This document shows, in pieces, positions 18,509-26,185 of a DNA stretch of 35,540 nt. The notes below the pieces were generated by a model. The model saw only the letters and a list, made by a program, of their open reading frames with translations, had not been told where the DNA came from and did not search any database. The position numbers and the translations under genes were made by a program. Every line of letters starts with the position of its first letter. Within the stretch, counting starts at the first letter, position 1. The stretch is from a virus, in IMG/VR virus record IMGVR_UViG_3300027770_000141, positions 1 to 35,540 of that record, one strand, 5' to 3'.

Positions 18509-19534
18509 CTATGTAATTGTTGTGTTTATTGTGTATACATCATCTCTATCTGCTGTTATCGGATTTACTTCAACAGTAACAGTTGACAACTTTTGTGTTG
18601 TATCTAATTGATAGAAATTAGTAACCGCAGTTTTAATAATCTTAGAATCAGAAATCGGAGGATATATCCAAGAATTAGCAACGAATGTTAAAGTCCAATT
18701 GATAATTCTATCTTCTTCAACAGCTCCTTCGTATTCATCTGATTGATTGACAGAAGTAAGTGTTATCTGAACATCTCGTTTAAGATCAACACTAGGAATG
18801 TCATTCAGTGTAACAGTATAGAATGGAGTAAAATAAGGAAGAATTTGTTCTATTATTTGTAATCCATCGTCTACATATTTCACAAATAAATTTAATGAAA
18901 ATTCGAAATTATAAGGAACAGGATTAAATTGTCTTGAATAACTTTGTGATAAAGTTGAAGTCCCGGTTCCAACAGAAGTAATATTCAAGGCAGTTCCAGA
19001 TTCGGCTAGAGATCTGGTAGCGGCCAATTTAATCTTATTATTATCTAGTTTAATTGCAAAATAAGTTCCATTATTAACTATTCCTGTTGAACCTATTACA
19101 GTTGATCCTGTAGCACCTTTAGAATATGTGATCGATTGACCTGTTCTTAAATTATGCGAAGGAATCGAAATTGTATCATCAGTAATATTAACTGCAGTTC
19201 CAGCATTAAAGGTTATATTTGCTGGTGGAACATAGACATTTTTTGTTGTGCTTTGGGTCTTTCTATTAGAATCATATGTAATGGATGTCATTTCAAATGA
19301 TAATCTTGGAAGAGAAATTTTAATGTCAACGAAATTTTCTCTTCTTTGAATATCTTGCTGTTGTAACATCGTGATAGTCTTATCGGCCGACGCATATGCA
19401 AGAGGAACTTTAATAGTCTTCTCTACAGATCCATCCGAATTATATCTAACAATTATTATGTTGTTAAATAATGATCCAAAAGCAGCTGTAAGATTTCTAA
19501 TTGTAGAAAAATAAAAGTTTGTTGAATTTAACAT
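18509..19534 (-). CDS. 15: tail sheath stabiliser and completion protein (gp15), with inserted domain
   Basis: This 341-residue protein matches T4 gp15 at both ends. The N-terminus has FYFSTIRNLTAAFGSLFNNI followed by a VPLAYAS segment; the C-terminal half has LNLFVKYVDDGLQIIEQILP then PYF, and INWTLTFVANSWIYPP. T4 gp15 is 272 residues. The extra length is an inserted domain at about 104-200 with SIPSHNLRTGQSITYSKGAT and YFAIKLDNNKIKLA, which resembles a domain at the start of the 2111-aa fibre. By family knowledge gp15 caps the tail sheath and joins tail to neck. Its start overlaps the gp14 stop (TAATG), so neck and tail genes are co-translated. Confidence 0.9.
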   Translation of the reverse strand: MLNSTNFYFSTIRNLTAAFGSLFNNIIIVRYNSDGSVEKTIKVPLAYASADKTITMLQQQDIQRRENFVDIKISLPRLSFEMTSITYDSNRKTQSTTKNVYVPPANITFNAGTAVNITDDTISIPSHNLRTGQSITYSKGATGSTVIGSTGIVNNGTYFAIKLDNNKIKLAATRSLAESGTALNITSVGTGTSTLSQSYSRQFNPVPYNFEFSLNLFVKYVDDGLQIIEQILPYFTPFYTVTLNDIPSVDLKRDVQITLTSVNQSDEYEGAVEEDRIINWTLTFVANSWIYPPISDSKIIKTAVTNFYQLDTTQKLSTVTVEVNPITADRDDVYTINTTIT

Positions 19535-20166
19535 TATGGATTTCCAAAAGGGTTTGACTCGGTGAAGTCAATTATTATATTAGATTTATCTTGTATTGCT
19601 TTATTCTTTGCAAATGGGTCACTTATACCAGTGGCACCATCATTTCCGTATGCTAGTGGAACCTCATCTGCTTCTGTACCTGTATTGATAGTTTCATTAG
19701 AATAAGTGAAGACTTCGCATGTAAGAACAAAATATTGTCTTGAACCAAGAGGAAACAGAGGAGTTTTGTCGTCTACATATTTAATTTCAAATAGAGATCT
19801 TGAAGTTGGAAACATAACTAGATCCCCTTCTAATGGTAGTACTGCACCAACAATAGATGTGAATCGTTCACGAGATACGATTAATCTTAATCTATCTCCT
19901 AGAGTGAACCCAAACTTAGAAATTAAAGCTCCGTCTCCCAAAAACGATTCATAATTTTCAATGTACATTTCAATAGTGAAATCGTTAACGAATTTCGATA
20001 CATAATCTTCTCTATATAATTCATCAAGTTTTACAATAGTTCTCGGTAGATATATGAAATCGCAACCGGCTATTTGTATAGTTTCGTTCACTAATACTTG
20101 GAGAAGATTTTGTTCTTCTGTAGATCCTATTCCTCTACCAGATTGAAAGAATTTATTTGTAGGCAT
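19534..20166 (-). CDS. 14: neck protein gp14
   Basis: The protein has 210 residues and begins MPTNKFFQSGRGIGSTEEQN. Resemblance to T4 gp14 is seen in QIAGCDFIYLPRTIVKLDEL, in the F-G segment GALISKFGFTLGDRLRLIVS, and in EGDLVMFPTSRSLFEIKYVD. T4 gp14 is about 256 residues, so this version is shorter, mainly at the C-terminus. The family forms part of the neck that closes the filled head and accepts the tail. It lies between gp13 and gp15 in the usual T4 order. Its start is 3 nt after the gp13 stop. Confidence 0.9.
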   Translation of the reverse strand: MPTNKFFQSGRGIGSTEEQNLLQVLVNETIQIAGCDFIYLPRTIVKLDELYREDYVSKFVNDFTIEMYIENYESFLGDGALISKFGFTLGDRLRLIVSRERFTSIVGAVLPLEGDLVMFPTSRSLFEIKYVDDKTPLFPLGSRQYFVLTCEVFTYSNETINTGTEADEVPLAYGNDGATGISDPFAKNKAIQDKSNIIIDFTESNPFGNP

Positions 20167-20169
20167 TAT

Positions 20170-20931
20170 CTATCCGATATATATGTCGAGTGGGAGTTGG
20201 AGATCTACTGTTAATCTTTTTTCTAATTTGTCAATTTCAGTTACTGCTTCTGCATATATCGCTTCACCATTAATTGTAATCCCACCAGGAAGATTCATCG
20301 AACCATATTTCTTAAGATTTTCACCCCACTGTCTCTTTATTAAAGCTGTAGCATATTCTTTCAAAAATTCATCTGCCCATATATCACTGTAGGTATCTGT
20401 ATCTATTTTTCTGTATATCTTAAGAACCAGATTTGATGCTTTCTCTTTCAGAACAGAAAGAGGTTCGTTAAATTTAATTCTATTGGTTTTTCTATTAAAC
20501 TTAAAAGAATTTAGAGGAGATAGTGTCATCTGTAATGTTGATAGGTATGATTTCATACCATCTAAATAAGATAAATTATTTCCTACAACATTTGACGAAT
20601 TATAGAAATCGTTCATATAGAATTGATATTCAGCATTAAATAGATCTCCTGCGCCAACAGCTGTTGAGGAATCATTTATAGGAAGAACAGATATCACAGA
20701 AAATACTTTTTCTTCGAGAGTAATGTATCCAGCAGAAACAGCAGCATCTGTTATAGGAACAATAAGATAATCTTCTTCTACACCATCAAAATGATAATCC
20801 CAATATTTTGCAATAGCATCGTCGATTCTGTCGTCAACTTGTTCTTCTGCTACGTTAATTTCGATGACAGGAAATCCGAGTCTTCTTAAGCAATAATCAG
20901 CGAATTCTACTTTTGTTGTTGGTGTAGCCAT
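20170..20931 (-). CDS. 13: neck protein gp13
   Basis: The 253-residue protein starts MATPTTKVEFADYCLRRLGF at ATG 20931, 6 nt after GGAG; an upstream TTG at 20943 is not needed. The hallmark is YCLRRLGFPVIEINVAEEQV followed by DDRIDDAIAKYWDYHFDG, the conserved start of gp13 in T4-type phages. Later segments include YLDGMKSYLSTLQMTLSPLN and a C-terminal helix. T4 gp13 is about 309 residues, so this is a shorter version. With gp14 it forms the head-to-tail neck. It is driven by a late promoter placed directly after the terminator of the upstream gene. Confidence 0.92.
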   Translation of the reverse strand: MATPTTKVEFADYCLRRLGFPVIEINVAEEQVDDRIDDAIAKYWDYHFDGVEEDYLIVPITDAAVSAGYITLEEKVFSVISVLPINDSSTAVGAGDLFNAEYQFYMNDFYNSSNVVGNNLSYLDGMKSYLSTLQMTLSPLNSFKFNRKTNRIKFNEPLSVLKEKASNLVLKIYRKIDTDTYSDIWADEFLKEYATALIKRQWGENLKKYGSMNLPGGITINGEAIYAEAVTEIDKLEKRLTVDLQLPLDIYIG

Positions 20932-20947
20932 TAGTCTCTCCAAATAT

Positions 20948-20955
20948 TATTTATA
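20948..20955 (-). promoter_or_regulatory. late promoter for gp13-gp14-gp15
   Basis: Minus-strand TATAAATA, starting transcription near 20942 with an 11-nt leader that holds GGAGAG before ATG 20931. It directly follows the T tract of the upstream terminator. Confidence 0.8.
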
Positions 20956-20984
20956 AAATAAAAAAGGAACCAACTAAGGTTCCT
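20956..20984 (-). terminator. intrinsic terminator
   Basis: On the minus strand AGGAACC (complement of 20978-20984) pairs with GGTTCCT (complement of 20965-20971) around a 6-nt loop, followed by TTTTTTATTTTA. It ends the 120-aa gene and abuts the late promoter for gp13. Confidence 0.88.
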
Positions 20985-21009
20985 GAAAATAGAGTATTGA
21001 GATTATTAT

Positions 21010-21372
21010 TTAATCTTCTTCTTTAATGAAGAATGATAATTGTGACATTTGAATTGGCGTTAATGTAACTGTTTCAGGAAGCTTATCCACTGAAAACGGT
21101 TCGAAAGGAAGAATAACGTCTTCTAGAAGAAGTGGATTCAATTCTTCAATGAAGGCATCGAAATTTTCACTAGAAACTACAACTGTTCCTTCATTTTCTA
21201 CACCATATTTTTGCACTAGCTTTTGTCTAGCTTCTTCAAGATCGGCAAGTTCTACACCGATAACCTTTAGAACTTTAGAAATTCTATATGCCAGAGCGAT
21301 CGGAAGAGCGCAATTTGAAAGTGCCACAAGAGCTTGTTCAGAATTTTTTAATTGACCGAGTGTCAAAGTCAT
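21010..21372 (-). CDS. DUF1617-like small phage protein (120 aa)
   Basis: The product begins MTLTLGQLKNSEQALVALSN. The pattern of L-x-x-G-Q-L, A-L-x-x-L, L-P-x-A-x-A-Y-R-I, then ELADLEEARQKLVQKYGVEN resembles DUF1617-type proteins, small helical proteins found among tail genes of many phages. A C-terminal acidic half with PFEPFSVDKLPETVTLTPIQ follows. Function unknown. AGGAGAT lies 10 nt before ATG 21372, and a minus-strand late promoter stands at 21435-21442. It is the first gene of the minus-strand virion cluster and has its own terminator. Confidence 0.7.
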   Translation of the reverse strand: MTLTLGQLKNSEQALVALSNCALPIALAYRISKVLKVIGVELADLEEARQKLVQKYGVENEGTVVVSSENFDAFIEELNPLLLEDVILPFEPFSVDKLPETVTLTPIQMSQLSFFIKEED

Positions 21373-21434
21373 GTTAATTTTATCTCCTAATTAATAATGT
21401 ACATCTTTGTAAGTGGAATCATCACCAACAAAAT

Positions 21435-21442
21435 TATTTATA
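21435..21442 (-). promoter_or_regulatory. late promoter for the 120-aa gene
   Basis: Minus-strand TATAAATA with a predicted leader of about 56 nt. On the plus strand the same bases touch the AGGAGA ribosome site of the lysin gene, so the two divergent units share a very tight control region. Confidence 0.65.
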
Positions 21443-21453
21443 GGAGATAAATT

Positions 21454-21870
21454 TTGATCAGAAAATTTTTGATTTCTATGTTCTTTACATCAGTTGTATT
21501 TGGATACGAAGTAAAGCGCAATAGAAATATAAATTGTATGGCATCTGCTATATATCATGAAGCCAGAGGCGAATCAAGGAAAGGTAAGATAGCAGTAGGC
21601 TATGTAATTCTCAACAGGATTAAAAGAGGATATGGCCATAATCCATGTGAAATTGTTTCTGCTAAAAACCAATTTTCTTGGTTTGGTAAAAGACTTGCTG
21701 TCAAAGAGAAAGAGAAATGGATAGAATGTTACAGATTATCGAAGAAAATATTATTGAATGAGACTAAAGATCCAACCAATGGATCGATTTTCTTCCATGA
21801 GAAAACGCTTAGACCTGGCTGGAAGTACAAAAGAGTAGCAGTTATTGATAACCACGTCTTCTATAAGTAA
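21454..21870 (+). CDS. SleB-type cell wall hydrolase with N-terminal signal
   Basis: A 138-residue protein with catalytic-domain motifs of the Hydrolase_2/SleB family: SAIYHEARGESRKGKIAVGY with the catalytic Glu 36, VILNRIKRGYG, and SIFFHEKTLRPGW. The family cleaves peptidoglycan. The start is taken as TTG 21454 because AGGAGA lies 6 nt upstream and the resulting N-terminus (MIRKFLISMFFTSVVFGYEV) is a plausible signal peptide or signal-anchor; ATG 21478 would lose the basic end. Export by the host secretion system rather than a holin alone is therefore possible. It stands alone between the late virion cluster and the early primase operon and may be the phage endolysin. Confidence 0.88.
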   Translation: MIRKFLISMFFTSVVFGYEVKRNRNINCMASAIYHEARGESRKGKIAVGYVILNRIKRGYGHNPCEIVSAKNQFSWFGKRLAVKEKEKWIECYRLSKKILLNETKDPTNGSIFFHEKTLRPGWKYKRVAVIDNHVFYK

Positions 21871-21975
21871 CATACAGTAGTAATATCTATTACTTAAAAC
21901 TGGTACATACCTATTGTAGCTTAGAAAGTCAAGGATGTCAAGTCTTTTTATAAAGTATATTGAGAAAACACGACA

Positions 21976-22015
21976 TTGCTTATTTGGTACAAATAAGGTA
22001 TAATAGTTCTATATG
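21976..22015 (+). promoter_or_regulatory. early promoter P9, predicted leaderless start
   Basis: TTGCTT (21976-21981), 17 bp, TATAAT (21999-22004), AGTTCTAT, ATG 22013. It belongs to the same family as P1-P6 and drives the primase/nucleotide operon. Confidence 0.8.
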
Positions 22016-23032
22016 AGTATTTTAGTTGACTCCAAATATCTTTCTTTAATTTCTCCCAAATTATTAAACTTCAAAAAGAAAACGGAAATTCTTTGGAATT
22101 TCAAGTGTCCGTATTGTGGTGATTCTAAAAAGAAAGAATCTAAATCTAGAGGCTATGTTTATAGAAAGCATAATGATCTATTTTTTAAATGTCATAATTG
22201 TGTAAAGGGTACAACGTTCTCTAATTTCTTACAATTTTTAGATCCAATCTTACATAAAGAATATGTATTCGAACGATTCCGCTCCGGTGACACACATCCG
22301 AATCATAATTATAAAAAACCAATTCTAGTTTCTTCGGAAGCTAAGAATCGATTTCAGAAGAAGATTATATCATATGATATTCCCCAATTAGAATCTATTG
22401 CGTCTCTACCAGATCTTCATTATGCTAAAGAATATATTAGATCTAGATGTATTCCTTTTGAACATTGGAATAAATTATTTTTCACTTCTGATTTCAAAGA
22501 ATATATTCGCTCTGTTAATGAGGACAAATGTAAGAATTTAAAATCAAAAGATCCTAGAATTGTTATTCCGTTCTTCGATATTGCAGGTAAGTTAATTGCA
22601 GTTCAAGGTCGTGCTCTAGAAGATAATAATGCGAGATACATAACAATAAAAACTAAAGACGATAATGATAAAATATATGGTTTGGAAAGACTAAATACAA
22701 ATATTCCCATATGGATATTTGAAGGACCAATTGATTCACTATTCGTGAAAAATGGATTAGCAACTGCAGGATCTGAATTATCAAAATTAATCAAAGAATT
22801 TCCACAAGCCACATTTGTTTTCGACAACGAGCCTTCTAATGTCCAGATCGTTAGAAATATGCAAGATATAATAGACTCGAATTCAAAGATTGTAATTTGG
22901 AAAAAAACTAACACACACAAAGATGTCAACGATATGGTTATGTCTGGTATCAATATCGATAAAGAATTATCTGAATCTGTTTTTTCAGGATTGGAAGCGA
23001 GATTCAGATACAATATTTGGAAGAGGATATAA
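22013..23032 (+). CDS. 61: DNA primase (gp61)
   Basis: This 339-residue protein matches T4 gp61. The N-terminal zinc ribbon is FKCPYCGDSKKK with C32 and C35, then FKCHNC with C60 and C63. The middle has YIRSRCIPFEHWNKLFFTSD, and the catalytic Toprim region has VQGRALEDNNARYITI, IWIFEGPIDSLFVKNG with the key Glu, and FVFDNEPSN with the acidic metal ligands; KDVNDMV follows. The enzyme makes RNA primers for lagging-strand synthesis together with the gp41 helicase. Its start codon is 8 nt after a -10 box, so the mRNA is predicted leaderless. It heads a five-gene replication and nucleotide operon. Confidence 0.93.
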   Translation: MSILVDSKYLSLISPKLLNFKKKTEILWNFKCPYCGDSKKKESKSRGYVYRKHNDLFFKCHNCVKGTTFSNFLQFLDPILHKEYVFERFRSGDTHPNHNYKKPILVSSEAKNRFQKKIISYDIPQLESIASLPDLHYAKEYIRSRCIPFEHWNKLFFTSDFKEYIRSVNEDKCKNLKSKDPRIVIPFFDIAGKLIAVQGRALEDNNARYITIKTKDDNDKIYGLERLNTNIPIWIFEGPIDSLFVKNGLATAGSELSKLIKEFPQATFVFDNEPSNVQIVRNMQDIIDSNSKIVIWKKTNTHKDVNDMVMSGINIDKELSESVFSGLEARFRYNIWKRI

Positions 23033-23036
23033 CATT

Positions 23037-23405
23037 ATGTATACATACAATGCAAAAGTAATCAGAATTTTAGATGGTGATACTGTCGAAGCCGAGCTTG
23101 ATCTGGGTTTTGGTGTGTCGATCACACGTATCGTAAGAATGAACGGCATAGATACTCCAGAAAAGACTTCTAGTATTTTAACTGTTCGCGAACTTGCGGC
23201 AAAGGCAACAGCTAGAGCAAAATATGCTTTAGAAAATAAGAAAGTTATTTTAAAGACACAATTAGATAAGGGAGATAAGTACGGTCGTGTTTTGGCTTAT
23301 ATCTACGAATCGCAACGAGAATTAGATGCAGATCAATCTTTCAATTTGAAATTGATTCAAGAAGGTTTGGCGTTTCCGTATGATGGTGGCAAAAAAATTG
23401 TATAA
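23037..23405 (+). CDS. thermonuclease-like (SNase) nuclease
   Basis: This 122-residue protein starts at ATG 23037, which has GAGGA upstream and lies 4 nt after the primase stop; a longer frame inside the primase gene is spurious. It has the SNase OB-fold order: AKVIRILDGDTVEAELDLGF, then MNGIDTPEK with the catalytic Arg-Glu neighbourhood, KVILKTQLDKGDKYGRVLAY with the second Arg, and a C-terminal helix FNLKLIQEGLAFPYDGG. Cytosolic placement in a nucleotide operon suggests DNA breakdown to supply nucleotides, or recombination. No signal peptide is present, unlike secreted bacterial relatives. The 3' end overlaps thyX. Confidence 0.87.
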   Translation: MYTYNAKVIRILDGDTVEAELDLGFGVSITRIVRMNGIDTPEKTSSILTVRELAAKATARAKYALENKKVILKTQLDKGDKYGRVLAYIYESQRELDADQSFNLKLIQEGLAFPYDGGKKIV

Positions 23406-24093
23406 AAATTATGATGAGATTGTGAAAGTTCGACTAGTTTCATATTCACAACCAGGACCAGAGTTTGTTGACTTACTCGATACCGAAGAGAGTAATACAT
23501 TAACAAATCTAATTTCTTTTTGTGCTAGAGTATCTAATCCTTCTAACCAAAATAATGTAGAGACTTCAGAGAAATTGCTGAATTATCTGATTCGTCATAA
23601 ACATTGGTCGCCTTTTGAGATGGTGAATGTTTGTTTAGAAATTACTTCTACACGTGATATTATAAGACAGATTCTTCGACATAGATCTGCTTTTTTTCAG
23701 GAATATAGTCAAAGATATGCAGATCCAACTCAAGATCTAGAATTTTGTTTGCGAGAATGTAGAATTCAAGATACTAAGAATCGACAAAATTCTGTCGAAT
23801 TAGTTGAAGACGAATATGGGTTGAATGGGATCTGGATACAAATGCAAATCGAAATTATTGAGAAAGCAGAAATGCACTATCGATATGCTATTTCGCAAGG
23901 CATTGCAAAAGAAGTTGCTAGAGTAATTCTACCAGAAGGTAATACAGTTTCTAGAGTTTATATGAATGCGTCTCTGCGGACTTGGATCCATTTTTTAGAA
24001 GTCAGAACAGGAAACGGAACGCAAAAAGAACATATGATGATTGCACGTGCCTGTGCAGAATCTTTAAATAAAATTTTCCCGTATATTAAGTAA
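23380..24093 (+). CDS. thyX: flavin-dependent thymidylate synthase ThyX
   Basis: This 237-residue frame contains the ThyX signature RHRSAFFQEYSQRYADP at 100-116, preceded by HKHWSPFEMVNVCLEITSTR, and the C-terminal helix of the active site MNASLRTWIHFLEVRTGNGT. The enzyme makes dTMP from dUMP with folate and FAD, replacing the ThyA of T4. The start is uncertain: ATG 23380/23383 overlaps the nuclease gene, while GTG 23422 would give the usual short N-terminus VKVRLVSYS and has GATGAG just upstream. It lies in one operon with both ribonucleotide reductase subunits, completing a DNA precursor pathway. Confidence 0.92.
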   Translation: MMVAKKLYKNYDEIVKVRLVSYSQPGPEFVDLLDTEESNTLTNLISFCARVSNPSNQNNVETSEKLLNYLIRHKHWSPFEMVNVCLEITSTRDIIRQILRHRSAFFQEYSQRYADPTQDLEFCLRECRIQDTKNRQNSVELVEDEYGLNGIWIQMQIEIIEKAEMHYRYAISQGIAKEVARVILPEGNTVSRVYMNASLRTWIHFLEVRTGNGTQKEHMMIARACAESLNKIFPYIK

Positions 24094-24106
24094 TAAGAGG
24101 AATTAT

Positions 24107-25267
24107 ATGACAGAAAATTATTTGGGAATTAATATTGATTATTCAAGAGATTCAAACTTTGACGAATTAGGTTTGAAGAGATTGAAAGAATCATATATGG
24201 GTGACAAAGAGACTTCCCCACAACAAAGATACGCATTTGTATCAAAATATTTTTCGTCAAATCCTGAACATGCACAGAGACTATATGATTATTCTTCTAA
24301 ACATTGGTTAAGTTATTCTACACCAATTCTTTCTTATGGTAGAACAAAGAAAGGTCTTCCGATTAGTTGTTTTTTGTCATACATTCCGGATTCCGCAGAG
24401 GGATTGGTTGATGCCTTGTCGGAAACTAATTGGTTATCTATGTTGGGTGGTGGTGTAGGACTTGGTATTGGTATGAGATCTTCGAGTGAGAAATCTACTG
24501 GTGTTATGGCGCATATGAAAACGTATGATGCTTGTTCTTTGGCATATAGACAAGGAACAACACGACGTGGATCTTATGCAGCTTATATTGCTATCTCACA
24601 TCCAGACATTATCAATTTCATGGAGATGAGAAAACCTACTGGTGATCCAAATATTCGTTGCTTTAATATGCATAATGCAGTAATGATTCCAGATTCCTTC
24701 ATGAAGATTATTGAACGATGTATGGTGGATCCTACTGCAGATGACTCCTGGGATCTGATTGATCCTTCTTCAAACGAAATTAGAGAAACTGTTTCAGCAA
24801 AGTATCTTTGGCAATTGTTATTAGAATTAAGAATGATGACTGGCGAACCTTATCTGTTGTTTATTGACACTGCAAATAATGCTATGCCAAGAGAACAATA
24901 TGATAAAGGTTTAAGAATTCGACAATCTAATATCTGTTGTTTAACTGGAGATTCGAAGATTACTGTATCTAAATCGAAAACAGGGAGCAATCCTTTCCAA
25001 GAGAATTTAAAATCTTTTGTTGAGAAGTATACAATGGGTTTTTACATAGAAGATATCTGGGTTAAGAGTTTCGATACACAAACACAAGAAGTCGAGTGGA
25101 ATTTAATTGACGGGGCAAAACATTCGGGAGATGTTGATGATTTGTATGAAATTGAAACACCATCTGGTAATGTGATTCGATGTACACCCGAACATTATAT
25201 CTGGACCAAAAATCGTGGATATGTCATGGCTCAAGATTTACTTGAAACTGACGACTTAGTAGAGTAA
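24107..25267 (+). CDS. nrdA: ribonucleotide reductase large subunit, N-terminal extein fused to split intein N-half
   Basis: The 386-residue frame has two parts. Residues 1-277 are NrdA: YSTPILSYGRTKKGLPISCF with the first redox Cys, the glycine loop MLGGGVGLGIGMRS, NMHNAVMIPD, and RQSNIC, whose C277 aligns with the thiyl-radical Cys 439 of E. coli. No N-terminal ATP cone is present. Residues 278-386 are an intein N-half: C278 begins CLTGDSKITV (block A), and VIRCTPEHYIW carries the T-x-x-H of block B; a stop follows DDLVE. It should splice in trans with the C-half at 26186-26287. AGAGGA precedes ATG 24107. Confidence 0.93.
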   Translation: MTENYLGINIDYSRDSNFDELGLKRLKESYMGDKETSPQQRYAFVSKYFSSNPEHAQRLYDYSSKHWLSYSTPILSYGRTKKGLPISCFLSYIPDSAEGLVDALSETNWLSMLGGGVGLGIGMRSSSEKSTGVMAHMKTYDACSLAYRQGTTRRGSYAAYIAISHPDIINFMEMRKPTGDPNIRCFNMHNAVMIPDSFMKIIERCMVDPTADDSWDLIDPSSNEIRETVSAKYLWQLLLELRMMTGEPYLLFIDTANNAMPREQYDKGLRIRQSNICCLTGDSKITVSKSKTGSNPFQENLKSFVEKYTMGFYIEDIWVKSFDTQTQEVEWNLIDGAKHSGDVDDLYEIETPSGNVIRCTPEHYIWTKNRGYVMAQDLLETDDLVE

Positions 25268-25341
25268 TTTCAGTACTTATAAATTTTCTGGTATGTTCTG
25301 AAATTTAGTTTTCTATAAATATATTATAGAGGATTTCTTAT
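25268..25341 (+). other. gap between intein N-half and HNH gene
   Basis: AATTTCAG (25266-25273) can pair with CTGAAATT (about 25297-25304) around a long loop, and the late promoter follows. The hairpin could slow read-through from the early operon into the endonuclease gene. No coding frame is seen. Confidence 0.4.
25314..25321 (+). promoter_or_regulatory. T4-type late promoter for the HNH gene
   Basis: TATAAATA, with predicted start near 25327 and an AGAGGA ribosome site before ATG 25342. It would also transcribe the downstream intein C-half/NrdA-C and NrdB genes late in infection. Confidence 0.75.
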
Positions 25342-26184
25342 ATGGACTACCAGAAAATTTATAGAGATTTAATGGTTAAGGCAAAAAGACAAAATAGAGT
25401 GAAAACTAAAGAACATTATTTTGAAAAACATCATATTATACCAGAATGTTTATTTAAGATTAGAACGAGAAGTGGTCCTAAGGGATATGTTGATGGTGAT
25501 TCCGATGATCAAAATAATTTGGTTCTGTTGACACCCAGAGAGCATTTCATCGCTCATGTGTTATTATGTAAAATTTACAAAAACACTGAATATGCATTTA
25601 AAATTGGTTCTGCTTTATTATTCTTTTTCTCTAAAATTATAAATCCCATGCATCCTAGACTAAAATCATTCGCACCTAATAGCAAAAAATATGAATCATA
25701 TAGAATAATGGGGATTCAATCGATATCAAATGCCAACAAAGGATATATTAATGTTCGCGAACGTGATACTGGTAAATATATAGGTAGAATTTCTATAAAC
25801 GATCCGGATTACATATCAGGTAAATATGTCCATCATACTAAAGGTAGAAAAATATCTGATATTGAACGATCACACAGAAAACCACAAACAGGTAGTAATA
25901 ATAGTAATTACAAAGAAATGACCGAAGAGAGAAAATTGCGATTGTTTTCTCTAGTAGACCGTTGTTTGATTGGTAATCACTTGATATTAAAGTTACTACA
26001 ACGTGAAATGCAAACTGAATTTGTAGAATTTAAAAAAATTAGTAGAGTGTGGTTAGATAATAATTTTGGCTCTATTCAAAATTTTATAGACGAGTGCAAT
26101 AAAACCAATAATTCAACAATACAATATGCACCATATTTTCGTAATTCACAAAGTTATAAAAAACAGTTTTTAAGTAAGGATTAA
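25342..26184 (+). CDS. HNH homing endonuclease between the nrdA halves
   Basis: This 280-residue protein has an HNH core: YFEKHHIIPECLF with H30 and H31, DDQNNLVLLTPREHFIAHVL with Asn 58/59, H68 and H72, typical of phage homing endonucleases with the HHIIP and LTPREHFIAH motifs. A middle segment with NANKGYINVRERDTGKYIGR and a C-terminal helical region with RVWLDNNFGSIQNFIDECNK look like DNA-binding modules. It is a complete separate gene with its own ribosome site and late promoter, not fused to the intein. Its stop lies 1 nt before the start of the intein C-half. It presumably cuts an unbroken nrdA allele to spread this arrangement. Confidence 0.9.
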   Translation: MDYQKIYRDLMVKAKRQNRVKTKEHYFEKHHIIPECLFKIRTRSGPKGYVDGDSDDQNNLVLLTPREHFIAHVLLCKIYKNTEYAFKIGSALLFFFSKIINPMHPRLKSFAPNSKKYESYRIMGIQSISNANKGYINVRERDTGKYIGRISINDPDYISGKYVHHTKGRKISDIERSHRKPQTGSNNSNYKEMTEERKLRLFSLVDRCLIGNHLILKLLQREMQTEFVEFKKISRVWLDNNFGSIQNFIDECNKTNNSTIQYAPYFRNSQSYKKQFLSKD

Positions 26185-26185
26185 T

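Noticed and set aside
21880-21900. AGTAATA/TATTACT hairpin after the lysin as terminator
   Set aside because: Weak A/T-only stem with no T tract after it; too little to call.
22923-23036. N-terminal extension of the nuclease frame into the primase gene
   Set aside because: No ribosome site; ATG 23037 has GAGGA upstream and gives the usual SNase start.
25342-26184. HNH frame as the endonuclease domain of a normal full-length intein
   Set aside because: A stop ends the N-half, and the HNH and C-half each have their own ribosome site and start codon, so they are separate genes.
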